Source: Viridibacillus soli (GTDB lineage Bacteria > Bacillota > Bacilli > Bacillales_A > Planococcaceae). From it: a stretch of DNA of 64,000 nucleotides. The stretch is from positions 1 through 64,000 of the forward strand of contig NZ_JAEOAH010000022.1 of the NCBI RefSeq assembly GCF_016612995.1, written 5' to 3'. The notes under the pieces were generated by a model. The model did no database searches and had not been told where the DNA came from. It saw only the letters and a program-made list of their open reading frames with translations. Each line of letters opens with the position of its first letter. Position 1 is the first letter of the stretch. A program made the translations under genes and the position numbers. Of this stretch, positions 63,046 to 64,000 are shown one piece after another.

Positions 63046-63260
63046 TTGTATCTCATCAATTTTGACTATTGTCATAGTGAAAATGCCGAAATAATCAATT
63101 CATCACATGAGAACTATCTGAATAGGTTTTTCTTTTCGGGGGATGCTGAAATAGTGAAATTCACAAAGATGAAACAACTAGATGAAAGCGTTGACATGCC
63201 TGTGTTTTCAACGTATTTCAATTGGTAATCCTGGCAGGATAAGGTTTCAAATATACTTTG

Positions 63261-63287
63261 ATTTGGTATACTTACTTTGTAAGCAAT
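63261..63287 (+). promoter_or_regulatory. Probable promoter of the cytochrome c-551 gene
   Basis: A TATACT (about 63268-63273) lies 16 bases after TTTCAA (about 63246-63251), roughly 40 bases before the start. A short inverted repeat TTGTA...TACAA follows. Confidence 0.4.
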
Positions 63288-63312
63288 ACAAAATTTTCGG
63301 GAGGGTATACAA

Positions 63313-63642
63313 ATGAAAAAAACTCTACTTGCTTTGTTATTAGGTTCAGCTCTAGTTCTTGGCGCTTGTGGCGGCAAGGAAAAAGTAAAAGAAGAAGGTA
63401 CGGCCGGTACAGAGACAGTAAAAATTGATGCGGAAAAAATTGCACAAGCTAATTGTATTTCTTGTCATGGTGAAACCCTAGAAGGACGAGGTAACTTCCC
63501 TAACATCTCTAAAATCGGTGCGACTCTTTCTAAAGATGAAATTTTAGATGTTGTTAAAAATGGTAAAGGTAATATGCCAAAAATAAACATTTCTAGTGAC
63601 GAAGCAGAAGCAGTTGCTAAATGGTTGTCTGAAAAAAAATAA
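63313..63642 (+). CDS. cccB: Cytochrome c-551 lipoprotein (CccB-like)
   Basis: This 109-residue lipoprotein has a signal peptide with lipobox LGAC (Cys19), a short acidic linker and a class-I cytochrome c domain. Heme attaches at CISCH (about residue 48) and the axial methionine is in GNMPKIN (about 87). It carries electrons on the outer membrane face between the bc complex and terminal oxidase, as CccB does. GGGAGGG lies before the ATG. The preceding gap (63046-63312) holds only a protein-like open stretch without a good start. Confidence 0.92.
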   Translation: MKKTLLALLLGSALVLGACGGKEKVKEEGTAGTETVKIDAEKIAQANCISCHGETLEGRGNFPNISKIGATLSKDEILDVVKNGKGNMPKINISSDEAEAVAKWLSEKK

Positions 63643-63656
63643 GTATGATTTAACAG

Positions 63657-63693
63657 CTAGCTTTCTGAGGGGGGAGCTAGTTTTTTTGTGGAG
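63657..63693 (+). terminator. Terminator after cccB
   Basis: Stem CTAGCT...AGCTAG with a loop rich in G, followed by seven T residues. Confidence 0.85.
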
Positions 63694-63847
63694 AAATATG
63701 GAATGGATAAGGGCAATCTGTGAAGTTTATGGATTGCTTTTTTGTATGGCTTTAAACTTTAACTTTAAGTTTTTAACGGAAACCATTAATAATACAATCG
63801 ATTGATTTACTTATTTATTTAAGGGATAAACTTGTTCTGTAGAGAGG

Positions 63848-63952
63848 GTCAGTTGAGTTATAGAAGAATGAGTTTGAGTTATTGAAGTTGAACCCTCAGT
63901 AATAAAAGCTGGAGCTCGAGTCATAAAAGTAGGACTCTCAATCATCAAAAAA
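63848..63952. repeat. 21-bp degenerate tandem array 4 (about five units)
   Basis: About five units of 21 bp read GAGTTATAGAAGAATGAGTTT, GAGTTATTGAAG..., CAGTAATAAAAG..., GAGTCATAAAAG... and CAATCATCAAAA.... Each keeps the same core phase as array 1 (GAGTCATAGAAG). It is strongly diverged. It runs directly into a structured element. Confidence 0.8.
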
Positions 63953-64000
63953 TATGCTCGAGTCTTTTCGAGCCCTCCAGTGCCAGTCGGAGCTAAACGG
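63953..64000. repeat. 3' half of a structured element, cut by the window end
   Basis: CTCGAGTCTTTTCGAGCCCT then CCAGTGCCAGTCGGAGCTAA and ACGG match the 3' half of the repeat family. The 5' half is missing and the 21-bp array takes its place. Confidence 0.75.

Noticed and set aside
63046-63228. 60-residue frame between the EAL-HDOD and cytochrome genes
   Set aside because: Starts at a non-ATG codon right at the upstream stop with no ribosome site; parts look protein-like, so it may be a remnant, but I cannot support it.
63596-63805. 69-residue frame overlapping the end of cccB, and a 35-residue inner frame from about 63700
   Set aside because: The long frame is out of phase with cccB and crosses its terminator; the inner one has only a weak GGAG and no promoter.
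1-64000. tRNA or rRNA genes, insertion sequences, prophage
   Set aside because: No tRNA or rRNA signature, no transposase or integrase frame and no phage genes were recognised.

Overview
The window is a low-GC, endospore-forming member of Bacillales. Gene order follows the yhe-yha-ecs-hem-yhf region of Bacillus subtilis over most of its length: yheE/yheB/yheA, a yhaR-like gene, yhaO-yhaN-yhaM, prsA, scoC (hpr), yhaH, trpP, hit, ecsA-ecsB, yhaA, yhgC (hmoB), hemE-hemH-hemY, yhgD-yhgE, yhfH, lplJ and lcfB. Gene content, structured intergenic repeats and a Hen1/Pnkp pair suggest the Lysinibacillus/Solibacillus group (Planococcaceae/Caryophanaceae). That placement is an inference from impression, not a search. 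Sporulation links are a CotD-like coat protein, a YjcZ-like peptide and ScoC.

Layout. 1-405: structured repeats. 406-5456: yheE, a ferritin-like gene, yheB-yheA, hemAT and a CdaR-type regulator. 5583-7251: glycerate kinase and the wreck of its GntP-type permease. 7490-10038: a DUF2785 protein, a lipoprotein and a HAD phosphatase. 10100-11800: a decay zone with a frameshifted small membrane gene, a 21-bp tandem array, two broken genes and structured repeats. 11796-14903: serA and a class-V aminotransferase under a T-box that I read as serine-specific. 15107-19041: the Hen1-Pnkp RNA repair operon. 19093-20865: a truncated ECF sigma factor, an internally deleted flavoprotein and an enoyl-CoA hydratase. 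20908-33389: the yha block through ecsAB. 33430-39373: amidohydrolase, heme monooxygenase and late heme biosynthesis. 39855-43400: a four-gene lipoprotein/two-component operon. 43440-46646: yhgD-yhgE with matching operators. 46854-53018: yhfH, lplJ and a Bce-type two-component/ABC module with a repeat array inside it. 53322-63642: lcfB, amino-acid permease, S9 peptidase, GNAT, DedA, luxS, enoyl-CoA hydratase, EAL-HDOD protein and cytochrome c-551.

The least explained content is intergenic. One family of roughly 110-185-bp elements has ends that are complementary but differ in sequence from copy to copy (compensatory changes). Twice these form tandem arrays with an exact 126-bp period. A second family consists of four separate arrays with a 21-bp period; three share a GAGT(C/T)AT-like core, and two abut the 3' end of a structured element. 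Both look like mobile or structurally selected non-coding DNA, and both create spurious open frames.

Several regulatory sites are readable: a TGACCA-N11-TGGTCA operator set at yhgD/yhgE, a FadR-type box at lcfB, a T-box on serCA, a 26-bp perfect palindrome before the S9 peptidase, and a 14-bp inverted repeat between yhfH and lplJ. All functional statements rest on recognised motifs and remembered family features; no database search was run.
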